NCBI RefSeq assembly: GCF_001692445.1
Contig: NZ_MAQA01000015.1
Span: forward strand, 1-64,000
Reading direction: 5' to 3'
DNA length: 64,000 bases
DNA from: Oerskovia enterophila
Lineage (GTDB): Bacteria > Actinomycetota > Actinomycetes > Actinomycetales > Cellulomonadaceae
The notes beneath the pieces are model-generated. The model was given only the letters and a program-made list of their open reading frames with translations. It did not search any database and was not told the DNA's origin. This document shows positions 30,615 through 39,342 of the stretch, piece after piece. Made by a program: the position numbers and the translations under genes. Numbering within the stretch: the stretch's first letter is position 1; the number at the start of each line of letters is the position of its first letter.

Positions 30615-31972
30615 CAGGCTCCCTCGACTCTCAGGACGGACGTGATCTCTTGGACGGGTTCGAGCACCGCGATCGCGTCGACCGTCGCGGCGAGCGCGGC
30701 CTCCGCAGCGGCGTGGGTCGTGATGACCAGGTGGGCGACGCCGGTCGACCCGTCGTCCTCCGCACCGTCTGCTCCGGGCACGGAGGGCTCCGACGGCTGG
30801 CGGACGGCCTCGATCGAGACACCCTTCGAGGCCAGGACCTGAGCCACCTGGGCCAGGACGCCGGGACGGTCGTCGACCGCGAGGCGGACCTGGTAGCGCG
30901 TGACCGCGGTGCTGGCCGGCAGGATCGGCAGGGCCGCGTAGGTGGACTCCTCGGGGCCCTTGCCGCCCAGGACCCGGTGGCGGGCCGCCGACACGACGTC
31001 GCCCAGCACGGCCGAGGCCGTGGGGGCACCGCCCGCGCCACGGCCGTAGAACATGAGCTCGCCCGCTGCGTCCGCCTCGACGAAGACCGCGTTGAAGGCT
31101 CCCCGGACCCCGGCGAGCGGGTGCGTGAGCGGCACGAGCGCGGGGTGCACGCGCACCGAGACGCCGTGCGCGCCGTCGTCGCCCGTGACGGACTCCGCGA
31201 TCGCGAGCAGCTTGATGACGTGACCGGTCTGAGCGGCCCACGCGACGTCGTCGGCCGTGATGCGCGTGATGCCCTCGCGGGCGACGTCCTCGAGCGAGAC
31301 CCGCGTGTGGAACGCGAGGCTCGCGAGGATCGCGGCCTTGGCCGCGGCGTCGAAGCCCTCGACGTCGGCCGTGGGGTCGGCCTCGGCGTAGCCGAGGTCC
31401 TGGGCCTGCTTGACCGCGTCGTCGAACGACATGCCCGTGCTGGCCATCTGGTCCAGGACGTAGTTCGTGGTGCCGTTGACGATGCCCAGGATGCGGCGCA
31501 CGCTGTCGCCCGCGAGCGACTCGCGCACCGGTCGGACGATCGGGATCGCGCCCGCGACCGCAGCCTCGAAGTAGATGTCGACGCCCGCGGTGTCCGCAGC
31601 CTTGTAGAGCGTGGGGCCGTCCTCGGCCAGGAGCGCCTTGTTCGCGGTCACCACCGCGGCGCCCGACTCGATCGCGCGCAGCAGCAGCGTGCGGGCCGGC
31701 TCGATCCCCCCCATGACCTCGATGACGATGTCGGCGCGCGCGACGAGCCCCTCGGCGTCCTCCGTGAGGAGCGAGCGGTCGACCGACGCGGCGAGCGGGC
31801 GCGGCGCGGACGCGTCGCGCACCGCGATCCCCACGAGCTCGAGCGGCGCCCCGACGCGCGAGGCCAGGTCCGCGCTCTGCTGCGTCAGCAGCCTGGCCAC
31901 CTCGGACCCCACGACGCCGCACCCGAGCAGCGCGACGCGCAGCGGACCTTGCTCCTGCTGGCTGGCTCCCAC
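30614..31972 (-). CDS. hom: homoserine dehydrogenase with C-terminal ACT domain
   Basis: It reduces aspartate semialdehyde to homoserine, the branch point to Thr, Met and Ile. The 452-residue protein has the NAD(P) Rossmann motif [17 protein letters not shown], the catalytic region [14 protein letters not shown] with the conserved Lys in [15 protein letters not shown], and an ACT domain from about residue 355 ([21 protein letters not shown]) for threonine feedback. A poorly conserved acidic loop ([12 protein letters not shown]) interrupts the ACT domain. The GTG has a strong GGAGGAGG box. The 242-nt spacer to lysA contains a possible -10 TATCCT (32163-32168). Confidence 0.95.
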   Translation of the reverse strand: MGASQQEQGPLRVALLGCGVVGSEVARLLTQQSADLASRVGAPLELVGIAVRDASAPRPLAASVDRSLLTEDAEGLVARADIVIEVMGGIEPARTLLLRAIESGAAVVTANKALLAEDGPTLYKAADTAGVDIYFEAAVAGAIPIVRPVRESLAGDSVRRILGIVNGTTNYVLDQMASTGMSFDDAVKQAQDLGYAEADPTADVEGFDAAAKAAILASLAFHTRVSLEDVAREGITRITADDVAWAAQTGHVIKLLAIAESVTGDDGAHGVSVRVHPALVPLTHPLAGVRGAFNAVFVEADAAGELMFYGRGAGGAPTASAVLGDVVSAARHRVLGGKGPEESTYAALPILPASTAVTRYQVRLAVDDRPGVLAQVAQVLASKGVSIEAVRQPSEPSVPGADGAEDDGSTGVAHLVITTHAAAEAALAATVDAIAVLEPVQEITSVLRVEGA

Positions 31973-32162
31973 GAAGCTCCTCCTCCATCACCCCGGCCCG
32001 CACGGTCAGCGGTGCCGTCGTTCTCGGCCCCCTGCCGGACGCGGTCGCGTCGGAGGTGGCCGCTCGGTCCCGACGGGTCGCGACGCCGTGCGTCGCTCCC
32101 CGACCGGTCGATCCTGAGCATGTCGATCCTCGCTCTGCTGCCCGGATCCTGGGCGCCCGTCT

Positions 32163-32168
32163 CAGGAT
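32163..32168 (-). promoter_or_regulatory. possible -10 box for hom-thrC-thrB
   Basis: TATCCT on the minus strand lies in the lysA-hom spacer, about 190 nt before the hom start. No convincing -35 is seen. It is offered only as a candidate. Confidence 0.3.
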
Positions 32169-32214
32169 ACGGGTGCCAGGTGCGGGCTCCGGCGAGAGCC
32201 GCGCGCCCGGCCCG

Positions 32215-33672
32215 CTAGCCCTGGTCGAGCGCGAGCAGGTCGTCCTCGGTCTCACGACGGACCAGGACCCTGGTCCCGCCGTCGGCCACGGCCACGACCG
32301 GGGGTCGGGGCACGTGGTTGTAGTTCGAGGCCATCGAGCGCCCGTAGGCTCCCGTCGCCGCGACGGCCAGCAGGTCGCCCGCCCGGACGTCTCCCGGCAG
32401 GAGCACGTCGTGGACCACGATGTCACCGCTCTCGCAGTGCTTGCCGACCACGCGCGCGAGCACCGGCTCGGCGTCCGAGAGCCGGTTCGCGAGCTCGGCG
32501 TGGTAGTCCGCGCCGTACAGGGCGGGACGGATGTTGTCGCTCATGCCGCCGTCGATCGAGACGTAGGTCCGCACGATCGTGCTCCCAGCCTCGCCGTCCG
32601 GCCCGCCGACGCGCACGGGCTTGACCGTGCCGACCGTGTAGAGCGTCAGGCCCGCGGGCCCGACGATCGCCCGGCCCGGCTCGATCGAGAAGCGTGGCAG
32701 GGGCGTGCCGAGGTCCGCCGACGAGGCCGCGACCGAGGCAGCGACGTCCTTCGCGATGCGGTCGGGGTCGAGCGCGACCTCTCCCGGCAGGTAGGCGATG
32801 CCGTACCCGCCGCCCAGGTCCACCTCGGGGACGAGGAAGCCCGTGCGCTGCGCGAGCGCGGCCCGCAGCTCGAGGACCTTGCGCGCGGCGACCTCGAAGC
32901 CCGAGGGGTCGAGGATCTGCGAGCCGATGTGGGAGTGGATGCCCAGGAGCTCGAGCTCGGGGTGCGCGAGCACCGCGAGGAGCGCGGTCATGGCCGGGCT
33001 GTCCTCGGTCTGCGCGCCCGTCCCCGTCGCGACGTGGCCACCGGTCGCGAGGGAGAGCCCGAACTTCTGGTCCTCGTGCGCGGTCGAGATGTACTCGTGA
33101 CCGCCCGCGTGCACACCCGTGGTCACGCGGATCATGACCGGGGCCGGAGCCCCGCCGCGTGCGCGCGAGGCTGCGGCCACGCGCTCGACCTCGACGAGCG
33201 AGTCGACGATGATCCGGCCCACGCCCGCGTCGAGCGCTCGCGCGATCTCCGCGTCGGACTTGTTGTTGCCGTGCAGGCCGATGTGCTCGCCGGGCACGCC
33301 CGCGCGCAGCGCGACCGCGAGCTCGCCGCCCGTCGCGGTGTCGACCCGCAGGCCCTCGGCGTGGACCCAGCGGGCCACGGCGACCGACAGGAACGCCTTG
33401 CCCGCGTAGTACACGTCGACGCCCGCGCCGACCTCGGCGAACGCCGCCTCGAACGCGCGACGGTACGAGCGGGCGCGCTCGCGCAGGTCGGCCTCGTCGA
33501 GCACGTAGGCCGGGGTGCCCTGGGCGACCGCGAGCTCACGCACGTCGACCCCCGCGACCGTGAGCGCGCCGTCGGGCCCGCGGCGCACGCCGCTCGACCA
33601 CGGCTCGCCCGGCACGTAGGTGCCGGTCGGCGAGAAGGCGGGCGGCGTCGTCGGGCCTGCCGACGCGCTCAC
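32215..33672 (-). CDS. lysA: diaminopimelate decarboxylase
   Basis: This PLP enzyme makes lysine from meso-diaminopimelate. The 485-residue protein has the PLP lysine in [18 protein letters not shown], the glycine loop [14 protein letters not shown], and [11 protein letters not shown] near the C-terminus with the active-site Cys. The GTG at 33672 overlaps the argS stop by 4 nt. The argS-lysA pair is a widespread actinobacterial arrangement. Confidence 0.95.
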   Translation of the reverse strand: MSASAGPTTPPAFSPTGTYVPGEPWSSGVRRGPDGALTVAGVDVRELAVAQGTPAYVLDEADLRERARSYRRAFEAAFAEVGAGVDVYYAGKAFLSVAVARWVHAEGLRVDTATGGELAVALRAGVPGEHIGLHGNNKSDAEIARALDAGVGRIIVDSLVEVERVAAASRARGGAPAPVMIRVTTGVHAGGHEYISTAHEDQKFGLSLATGGHVATGTGAQTEDSPAMTALLAVLAHPELELLGIHSHIGSQILDPSGFEVAARKVLELRAALAQRTGFLVPEVDLGGGYGIAYLPGEVALDPDRIAKDVAASVAASSADLGTPLPRFSIEPGRAIVGPAGLTLYTVGTVKPVRVGGPDGEAGSTIVRTYVSIDGGMSDNIRPALYGADYHAELANRLSDAEPVLARVVGKHCESGDIVVHDVLLPGDVRAGDLLAVAATGAYGRSMASNYNHVPRPPVVAVADGGTRVLVRRETEDDLLALDQG

Positions 33673-35363
33673 ATGCGCTCCGGCGCGGACACGCCCAGCA
33701 GGCCGAGGCCGTTGGCGAGGACCTGACGCGTCGCGTCGTTGAGCCACAGGCGCGTGCGGTGCACGTCCGTGACCTCCTCGTCGCCCAGCGGCGTCACGCG
33801 GCACTCGTGGTACCAGGAGTGGTAGTCGCCCGCGAGCGCCTCGAGGTAGCGCGCGACGCGGTGCGGCTCGCGCAGCTCGGCCGCCTGGCCCACGACGCGG
33901 GGGAACTCGGTGAGCGCACCGAGCAGGATCGACTCGGTCTCGTGCGTCAGGAGCGACGGGTCGAACGCCTCGCTCCCGTCCTCACGGAACCGCGAGACAC
34001 CGTGCGCCTCGGCGTTGCGCGCGACGTTCGCGGTGCGGGCGTGCGCGTACTGCACGTAGAAGACGGGGTTCTCGTTGGTCGCCTTGGACAGCAGGTCGAG
34101 GTCCAGGTCGATGCTCGAGTCGGTCGAGGAGCGCGCGAGCGAGTAGCGCGCGGCGTCCACGCCCACGGCGTCGACCAGGTCCTCGAGCGTCACGACCGTC
34201 CCGGCGCGCTTGGACATGCGGACCGGCTGGCCGTCCTTGACCAGGTTGACCATCTGTCCGATGAGGATCTGCAGGTTCTTGCCCGGCTCGTCGCCGAACG
34301 CCGCGCACACGGCCATCATGCGGCTCACGTACCCGTGGTGGTCCGCGCCGAGCATGATGATGACGTCGTCGAACCCGCGCTCGCGCTTGTCGAGGTAGTA
34401 CGCGATGTCGCCCGCGATGTACGCGGCCTCGCCGTCCGACTTGATGATGACGCGGTCCTTGTCGTCACCGAAGTCGGTCGTGCGCAGCCACGTCGCGCCG
34501 TCGGCCTCGAACACGTGGCCGCCCTCGCGCAGGCGCTGGACCGCGCGCTCGACCGCGCCGGACTCGTGCAGCGAGTCCTCGTGGAAGTAGACGTCGAAGT
34601 CGACGCCGAAGTCGTGCAGCGCGGCACGGATCTCGTCGAACATGCGCTCGACGCCGCGCGCACGGAAGACCTCCTGGGCCTCGTCGTCGGGCAGCGTGCG
34701 CGGGTCCGGGTCGCCCGCGGCGATCGCGTCGGCGATGACGGCCTCCGCGATGTCCGAGATGTACTGGCCGCCGTAGCCGTCCTCCGGGGCGTCCTGACCC
34801 TTGGCGCGCGCGAGCAGCGAGCGCGCGAAGCGGTCGATCTGCGCGCCGTGGTCGTTGAAGTAGTACTCGCGCTCGACCACGGCGCCCGAGGCCTGGAGCA
34901 CGCGGGCCAGCGAGTCGCCGACCGCGGCCCAGCGCACGCCGCCGATGTGGATGGGGCCCGTGGGGTTGGCCGAGACGAACTCGAGGTTGATGCGCGTGCC
35001 TGCCTCCGAGTCGTTGTTCCCGTAGGTCGCGCCCTGGGCGAGGATCGTGCGGGCGAGCTCGCCCGCGGCCGCCGCGTCGAGCGTGATGTTCAGGAAGCCC
35101 GGCCCCGCGATGTCCACGGACTTGATGCCCGGGTGCGCGGCGAGGCGCTGCGCGAGGTCCTCGGCCAGGACGCGCGGGGCGACGCCGGCCTTCTTCGCGA
35201 GCTGCAGGGCGACGTTCGTGGCCCAGTCGCCGTGCTCGCGCTGGCGGGGTCGCTCGACGTGGACCGACGCGGGGACCGCGTCGGCAGGCAGGGCGAGGGT
35301 GCCGTCGGCGACGGCGGAGGCCAGGGCAGCGCTCAGCGCTTCGGAGAGCTCGTTGGGGGTCAC
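33669..35363 (-). CDS. argS: arginyl-tRNA synthetase
   Basis: This class I synthetase has 564 residues, the normal length. It shows the N-terminal additional domain, the HIGH box seen as HIGG in [12 protein letters not shown] near residue 135, and a KMSKS-like MSKRAGTVV segment near residue 385. It ends with the DALR anticodon-binding domain ([23 protein letters not shown]). It starts at GTG 35363. Its product would charge the tRNA-Arg 1.6 kb away, but there is no operon link. Confidence 0.96.
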   Translation of the reverse strand: MTPNELSEALSAALASAVADGTLALPADAVPASVHVERPRQREHGDWATNVALQLAKKAGVAPRVLAEDLAQRLAAHPGIKSVDIAGPGFLNITLDAAAAGELARTILAQGATYGNNDSEAGTRINLEFVSANPTGPIHIGGVRWAAVGDSLARVLQASGAVVEREYYFNDHGAQIDRFARSLLARAKGQDAPEDGYGGQYISDIAEAVIADAIAAGDPDPRTLPDDEAQEVFRARGVERMFDEIRAALHDFGVDFDVYFHEDSLHESGAVERAVQRLREGGHVFEADGATWLRTTDFGDDKDRVIIKSDGEAAYIAGDIAYYLDKRERGFDDVIIMLGADHHGYVSRMMAVCAAFGDEPGKNLQILIGQMVNLVKDGQPVRMSKRAGTVVTLEDLVDAVGVDAARYSLARSSTDSSIDLDLDLLSKATNENPVFYVQYAHARTANVARNAEAHGVSRFREDGSEAFDPSLLTHETESILLGALTEFPRVVGQAAELREPHRVARYLEALAGDYHSWYHECRVTPLGDEEVTDVHRTRLWLNDATRQVLANGLGLLGVSAPERM

Positions 35364-35527
35364 CCGACGATTCTAGCGAGGGACGCCAGGGCTTTGCGTC
35401 GCCGTCCGCGGCGGGCGGACGGGCGGCCACCGGTGCGTGCTGCGACGTCGCGCCGCGCGTCGCCCGGCGGGTCTGCCCCACCGGCCCGACGGCGTCGCTC
35501 GCCTCGCACCGTCGGCCTCCCCGGGCG

Positions 35528-36814
35528 TCACTCCCCCGGGCGGGCCCTGCGTCCCCACGAGTCCTCGATCATGGACGGCCGGCACCCCGCGACCGCGGCG
35601 AGCAGGATCACGACGAGCGTGCCGAACAGGAAGACGAAGGTGCTGGTCCAGGTGCCGCTGCGCCCGTAGAGGATGCCCGCGGTCAGCGGCCCTGCCCCCG
35701 CGACGAGATAGCCCACGCCCTGCACGAACCCCGACAGCGCCACGGCCCCTGCCGAGGTACGGCTCCGCAGGTTGATGAGCGCGAGGCCCAGGGGGAACGT
35801 CGAGGCCCCGAGCCCCGCGAGGACGACCCACACCCAGGTGGCGGGGCCGGCCTGGGCGCCCATGAGCCCGGCGTAGCCGACCGCGAGCATCGCGACGAAG
35901 AGCACGACCAGCAGGTACGGGTTGCGCATCCGGGCCGCAAGCAGCGGCGTGACGATCGACATGGGCATGCCGACGAAGGCGTAGAGCGCGAGCGCGCTCG
36001 CCGCGACCGGCTCGGACATGCCCGAGTCGATCAGGACGTGCGGCAACCACGCGAACATCACGTAGGTGTTGAGCGAGTTGAGCCCGAACATGACCGCGAT
36101 GCCCCATGCGAGCGGGCTGCGCCAGGCGCGACCCTCGTGGCGGTGACGCCCGTCGAGGCCCACGGTGTGCTCGGGCGAGTGCTCGAGCACCGACGCGAGC
36201 TCGGCCCGGGCACGCGCCGAGCGCACGATCACGACGGTCCACGGCACGGCCGCGAGCAGCCCCACGAGCGCCCACCCGCCCAGCGCCGGGCGCCAGCCCA
36301 GCGACGACGCCATGCCGACCACCAGGAGTGGCGGGATCGCGGTGCTCAGCGAGAGCGTCACGGTGTAGGCCGCGGTCACCGCGCCGATCCGGTCGGGGAA
36401 GTACCTCTTGACGAGCGGCGGGAGCAGCACGTTGCCCATGCCCATGCCCGCGAGCGCCACAGCGGTCCACACCAGGAAGCCGGGGGCCGAGGTCGAGACA
36501 GACCGCAGGACCTCGCCGACCGCGCTGATCAGGAGCGCCGCGACGAGCGTGGGCTCCAGACCGAACCGGCGGGAGAGGGCAGGCACGAGCGAGCCGAAGA
36601 CCGCGAACGCGATCACGGGGACCGTGCCGAGCAGCCCCGCGAGCTGGTCGCTCAGGTCGATGTCGACCCGGACGACGTCGAGGATCGGGGAGACCGCGGC
36701 GACCGCGATCCGCAGGTTGAACGCGGCCAGGACGATCCCGGCGAGGACGACGAACCGCCCTCTCCACGGCCGGAGGGTGCTGTCGGGGGTCGAGCTCGAG
36801 TCCTGGCGATCCAC
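35528..36814 (-). CDS. MFS transporter of the CynX/NimT type
   Basis: This 428-residue protein has twelve predicted membrane helices, beginning VVLAGIVLAAFNLRIAVAAVSPIL. The early FNLR-x8-SPIL pattern and the KRYFPDRIG loop are typical of the CynX/NimT branch of major facilitator exporters. The substrate is unknown. The gene starts at GTG 36814 with no Shine-Dalgarno. A TACCCT box 6 nt upstream suggests a leaderless transcript. It ends 164 nt before argS. Confidence 0.88.
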   Translation of the reverse strand: MDRQDSSSTPDSTLRPWRGRFVVLAGIVLAAFNLRIAVAAVSPILDVVRVDIDLSDQLAGLLGTVPVIAFAVFGSLVPALSRRFGLEPTLVAALLISAVGEVLRSVSTSAPGFLVWTAVALAGMGMGNVLLPPLVKRYFPDRIGAVTAAYTVTLSLSTAIPPLLVVGMASSLGWRPALGGWALVGLLAAVPWTVVIVRSARARAELASVLEHSPEHTVGLDGRHRHEGRAWRSPLAWGIAVMFGLNSLNTYVMFAWLPHVLIDSGMSEPVAASALALYAFVGMPMSIVTPLLAARMRNPYLLVVLFVAMLAVGYAGLMGAQAGPATWVWVVLAGLGASTFPLGLALINLRSRTSAGAVALSGFVQGVGYLVAGAGPLTAGILYGRSGTWTSTFVFLFGTLVVILLAAVAGCRPSMIEDSWGRRARPGE

Positions 36815-36820
36815 TCAAGG

Positions 36821-36826
36821 AGGGTA
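36821..36826 (-). promoter_or_regulatory. -10 box for a leaderless MFS transcript
   Basis: TACCCT on the minus strand ends 6 nt before the GTG start, the spacing that puts the transcription start on the start codon. There is no Shine-Dalgarno. Confidence 0.5.
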
Positions 36827-37000
36827 CGCACCGGTCGCCCCGGGCATCCGTCCCAAGGGGGCTCCTGGGGTGGTGAGTCCGGTCACCCCGCCCCGACGGG
36901 CGGGCAGAACGTGCGGATCCGGGCAGGTGGGAGCACGAACCCGCCGGAGGCTGGTAGTCTCGTGCACCGTGCCGGATGCTCGTCAGAGCGAACGCATGCT

Positions 37001-37073
37001 GCCCTCGTAGCTCAGTGGATAGAGCGTCTGCCTCCGGAGCAGAAGGTCGTAGGTTCGAGTCCTATCGAGGGCA
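37001..37073 (+). tRNA. tRNA-Arg (anticodon CCG)
   Basis: A complete cloverleaf is present. The acceptor stem is GCCCTCG/CGAGGGC. The anticodon stem is TCTGC/GCAGA with loop CTCCGGA and anticodon CCG at 37034-37036. The T arm contains GGTTCGAGTCC, and the discriminator base is A. It reads CGG arginine codons. The last 37 nt, from the base after the anticodon to the 3' end, are repeated 2121 bp downstream, so the gene serves as the attachment site of the following island and remains intact. Confidence 0.97.
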
Positions 37074-37158
37074 CCGCAGACCAAGCCCCTGGACCCTCGG
37101 GTCCGGGGGCTTCGTCGTGCCCGGGAGCCGCCGAGCCCTGGACCCGGGTGGTCCCCGC
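37037..37158 (+). repeat. left 122-bp direct repeat (attL-like): tRNA 3' half plus terminator
   Basis: This segment is identical base for base to 39158-39279. It starts just after the tRNA anticodon, covers the rest of the tRNA gene, and continues 85 bp past it through the tRNA terminator. Mismatches begin at once on both sides (37036/39157 and 37159/39280), so the borders are exact. Confidence 0.95.
37083..37112 (+). terminator. terminator of tRNA-Arg
   Basis: AAGCCCC...GGGGCTT encloses GGACC/GGTCC, forming a long hairpin 10 nt after the tRNA. A second copy lies in the right-hand direct repeat. Confidence 0.75.
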
Positions 37159-37223
37159 ACCCACGACGATCCAGGGGTGCCGGGCACGACTACCGCGGGA
37201 CGCAACGCGCAGTCGGATGCCGA

Positions 37224-37229
37224 TAGTCT
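37224..37229 (+). promoter_or_regulatory. possible -10 box of the island gene
   Basis: TAGTCT followed by CG lies 45 nt before the GTG of the DUF262 gene. The same TAGTCTCG octamer occurs upstream of the tRNA gene (36955-36962). No clear -35 is seen at either site. Confidence 0.3.
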
Positions 37230-37274
37230 CGCGCCTGACAGCCCGCAGCGGGTGTGAGGACGGCAGGAGCAAAA

Positions 37275-39149
37275 GTGAAGGCTGGCGACGAGAAGCTCGG
37301 TTCGGTGTTCGACGGAAAAGTCCGGTACAAGATCCCGATCTTTCAGAGGCCGTACGTCTGGAAAGAAGAGGCGAACTGGATCCCGTTGTGGGACGACCTT
37401 GCGCAGGCAGTCAGCCTGGTCGAAGCGGAAGGCCTGGGGGGCGAGTACGACGAACAACCTCGCGAGCACTTCCTCGGTGCGCTGGTCACGCAGGCACGCT
37501 CACCCGTCCCGCGCAGAGTCCCCACAAGACAAGTCATCGACGGGCAGCAACGACTGACGACGCTGCAGGTCTTCCTCGCTTCCGCCTTCCGCGTCGCCGC
37601 CGAACTGGGGGCAACGAGCGCTGCGAGCGCGTTCGAGAGCCTCGTACGCAACAAGGTCGCTGACGATACCGAGTACCCGCAAGACCGGTTCAAGCTCGTC
37701 CCCTTGCCGACGGATCGCGCCGCGTTCGAATGGGCCGTGCGCGGGCCCGGCGACGTCAGGACTCCCCCATCGCCCCACCACCTGCTCGTGCAAGCGGCTC
37801 AGTGGTTCGACGAGACGGTGCGTGCCTGGGCCCTGGAGGCGGAACTGCCGACAGACCGCCTCGACCTATTGCATTTCGTCGTGACCGAACGCATCAAGGT
37901 CGTCAGCGTCTTCCTCGACTCTCGCGATGATCCACAGGTAATCTTCGAGGCGTTGAACTACAAGGGCGTCCCTCTGGATGCGGCTGACCTCGTCAAGAAC
38001 CTCTTGTTCCAGCGCCTAACACTGCAGGGCGAAGGGCGACTAGAGCAGGACCTCCATGAATCTTCATGGAAGCCACTCGATGCGAGGAACTGGCGCGAGA
38101 AAGTCACTACCGGGCGAATTGCTCGCGCGCGAGTCGACACCCTCCTCGCTTACTGGCTAAGTTCCCGGCGAGGCGAGCTCGTTTCTGTGGAACACCTGTA
38201 TGCCGAATTCAAGGTGTGGCTGACTGGTAGCCCGCAGCCACGTGCCGCTGAAGTGATCACGGATCTCCGCCGCTGGGCGGACACCATGGATGAGTTGCTT
38301 GCTCGCCCTATGACCGACTCGGTTCGTCAAGTCATCGATCGGCTCGAAGCGACCAACACGACGACTCCATGGCCAATCGTGCTCTCTCTTTTCGCCACGG
38401 AGGGAGTACCCGACGAACAAGCGGTGTTGGGCACGGAAGCGCTCGATTCATTTCTGATGCGACGTGCGATCTGCCGCCTCACACCCAAGGACTACAACCG
38501 GCTGTTCGGAGCAGTTCTCCGCGCGCTCAAGACTGCGGACCCTCGCAGGGCCGGCCAAGTCGTCGTCGACGAGCTGGCTCATCAGACTGCCGACTCGCGC
38601 TCATGGCCGACCGATGGCGAGTTCGTCGAAGCACTCATGAAGGACGATCTGTACAACAAGGTCTCTCGCGCTCGGCTCCGCGCGCTCCTCACAGGAATCG
38701 ATACAGCATTGGCCACGTCACGGGCCGAGCCCGGGGCACCCCAGAAGGCCAAGTCTAATCTGACAATCGAACACGTCCTACCTCAGGCATGGCGCACACA
38801 CTGGCCGCTTCCCACCGAGATCGATATGGATCCAGAGGTCGCTGCAGCCAAGCGCGACATCCACGTCAACCAATTGGGAAACCTCACTCTCGCGACAGGA
38901 CCGCTCAACTCAGAAATGCGACATAGCGCCTGGCTCCTCAAACGTCGAGCTCTTCAGTCCCACTCGCTCGTGCGCCTGACGACGGCTTCCATTCTCAGCT
39001 TGCCTGCGGGGATCAACAGCTTTACGCCCGAGGAGTGGTCCTCGCAGTGGGATGAGACACGCATCGCGCTGCGCGGCCTGTGGCTGGCGCGAGTGGCCTT
39101 GATCAGATGGCCCCGGCCCATGCCCGCTGAGGACCCGCGACTCACCTAG
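37275..39149 (+). CDS. DUF262/DUF1524 protein, GmrSD/SspE-like putative antiphage nuclease
   Basis: The 624-residue protein has two recognised halves. The N-terminal DUF262 (ParB/Srx-like NTPase) domain shows IPIFQRPYVW at residues 20-29 and the DGQQRLTTLQ motif at 89-98. The C-terminal DUF1524 His-Me-finger nuclease domain shows IEHVLPQAW (His near 500) and NQLGNLTLATGPLN near 532-545. This layout is that of GmrSD type IV restriction enzymes, which cut modified DNA, and of SspE, which senses phosphorothioate DNA. The target modification here is unknown. The GTG at 37275 has an AGGAG box 5 nt away. The stop is 8 nt from the right repeat. It is the only gene of the island, so a self-contained defence role is inferred. 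Confidence 0.88.
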   Translation: MKAGDEKLGSVFDGKVRYKIPIFQRPYVWKEEANWIPLWDDLAQAVSLVEAEGLGGEYDEQPREHFLGALVTQARSPVPRRVPTRQVIDGQQRLTTLQVFLASAFRVAAELGATSAASAFESLVRNKVADDTEYPQDRFKLVPLPTDRAAFEWAVRGPGDVRTPPSPHHLLVQAAQWFDETVRAWALEAELPTDRLDLLHFVVTERIKVVSVFLDSRDDPQVIFEALNYKGVPLDAADLVKNLLFQRLTLQGEGRLEQDLHESSWKPLDARNWREKVTTGRIARARVDTLLAYWLSSRRGELVSVEHLYAEFKVWLTGSPQPRAAEVITDLRRWADTMDELLARPMTDSVRQVIDRLEATNTTTPWPIVLSLFATEGVPDEQAVLGTEALDSFLMRRAICRLTPKDYNRLFGAVLRALKTADPRRAGQVVVDELAHQTADSRSWPTDGEFVEALMKDDLYNKVSRARLRALLTGIDTALATSRAEPGAPQKAKSNLTIEHVLPQAWRTHWPLPTEIDMDPEVAAAKRDIHVNQLGNLTLATGPLNSEMRHSAWLLKRRALQSHSLVRLTTASILSLPAGINSFTPEEWSSQWDETRIALRGLWLARVALIRWPRPMPAEDPRLT

Positions 39150-39157
39150 CACGGCGT

Positions 39158-39279
39158 GAGCAGAAGGTCGTAGGTTCGAGTCCTATCGAGGGCACCGCAG
39201 ACCAAGCCCCTGGACCCTCGGGTCCGGGGGCTTCGTCGTGCCCGGGAGCCGCCGAGCCCTGGACCCGGGTGGTCCCCGC
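39158..39279 (+). repeat. right 122-bp direct repeat (attR-like) with partial tRNA-Arg
   Basis: This is a perfect copy of 37037-37158. Its first 37 nt (39158-39194) are the 3' part of tRNA-Arg, which lacks the acceptor 5' strand, the D arm and the anticodon, so it is not a functional tRNA. It begins 8 nt after the stop codon of the island gene. Confidence 0.95.
39204..39233 (+). terminator. second copy of the tRNA terminator, ends the island gene
   Basis: This hairpin is identical to 37083-37112, now 54 nt downstream of the DUF262/DUF1524 stop codon. Because each repeat carries the terminator, the island is transcriptionally insulated on both sides. Confidence 0.75.
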
Positions 39280-39342
39280 GCCCTCTGCACCGGTGTAGCG
39301 TCCGCACTACTGGGCCACCGTGGTCTCGTTGACGGGACAAGC

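Larger units (their letters stand above)
37159..39157. mobile_element. one-gene genomic island between tRNA-Arg direct repeats
   Basis: These 1999 bp of unique DNA lie between two 122-bp perfect repeats derived from the tRNA-Arg 3' end. They contain a single gene (37275-39149) that fills about 94 % of the space. There is no integrase, transposase or excisionase. The interior is visibly poorer in GC and uses many A/T-ending codons unlike the neighbouring genes. This fits acquisition by site-specific recombination at a tRNA, with the recombinase supplied in trans or since lost, or exchange by homologous recombination between repeats. Confidence 0.8.

Noticed and set aside
31973-32214. Leader peptide attenuator before hom-thrC-thrB
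   Set aside because: A short ORF starts at 32121 on the minus strand, but it has no run of Thr, Ile or Met codons and no attenuator hairpin with a U-tract.
39158-39194. Second tRNA-Arg-like sequence
   Set aside because: It lacks the acceptor 5' strand, D arm and anticodon, so it is an attachment-site remnant and not a gene.
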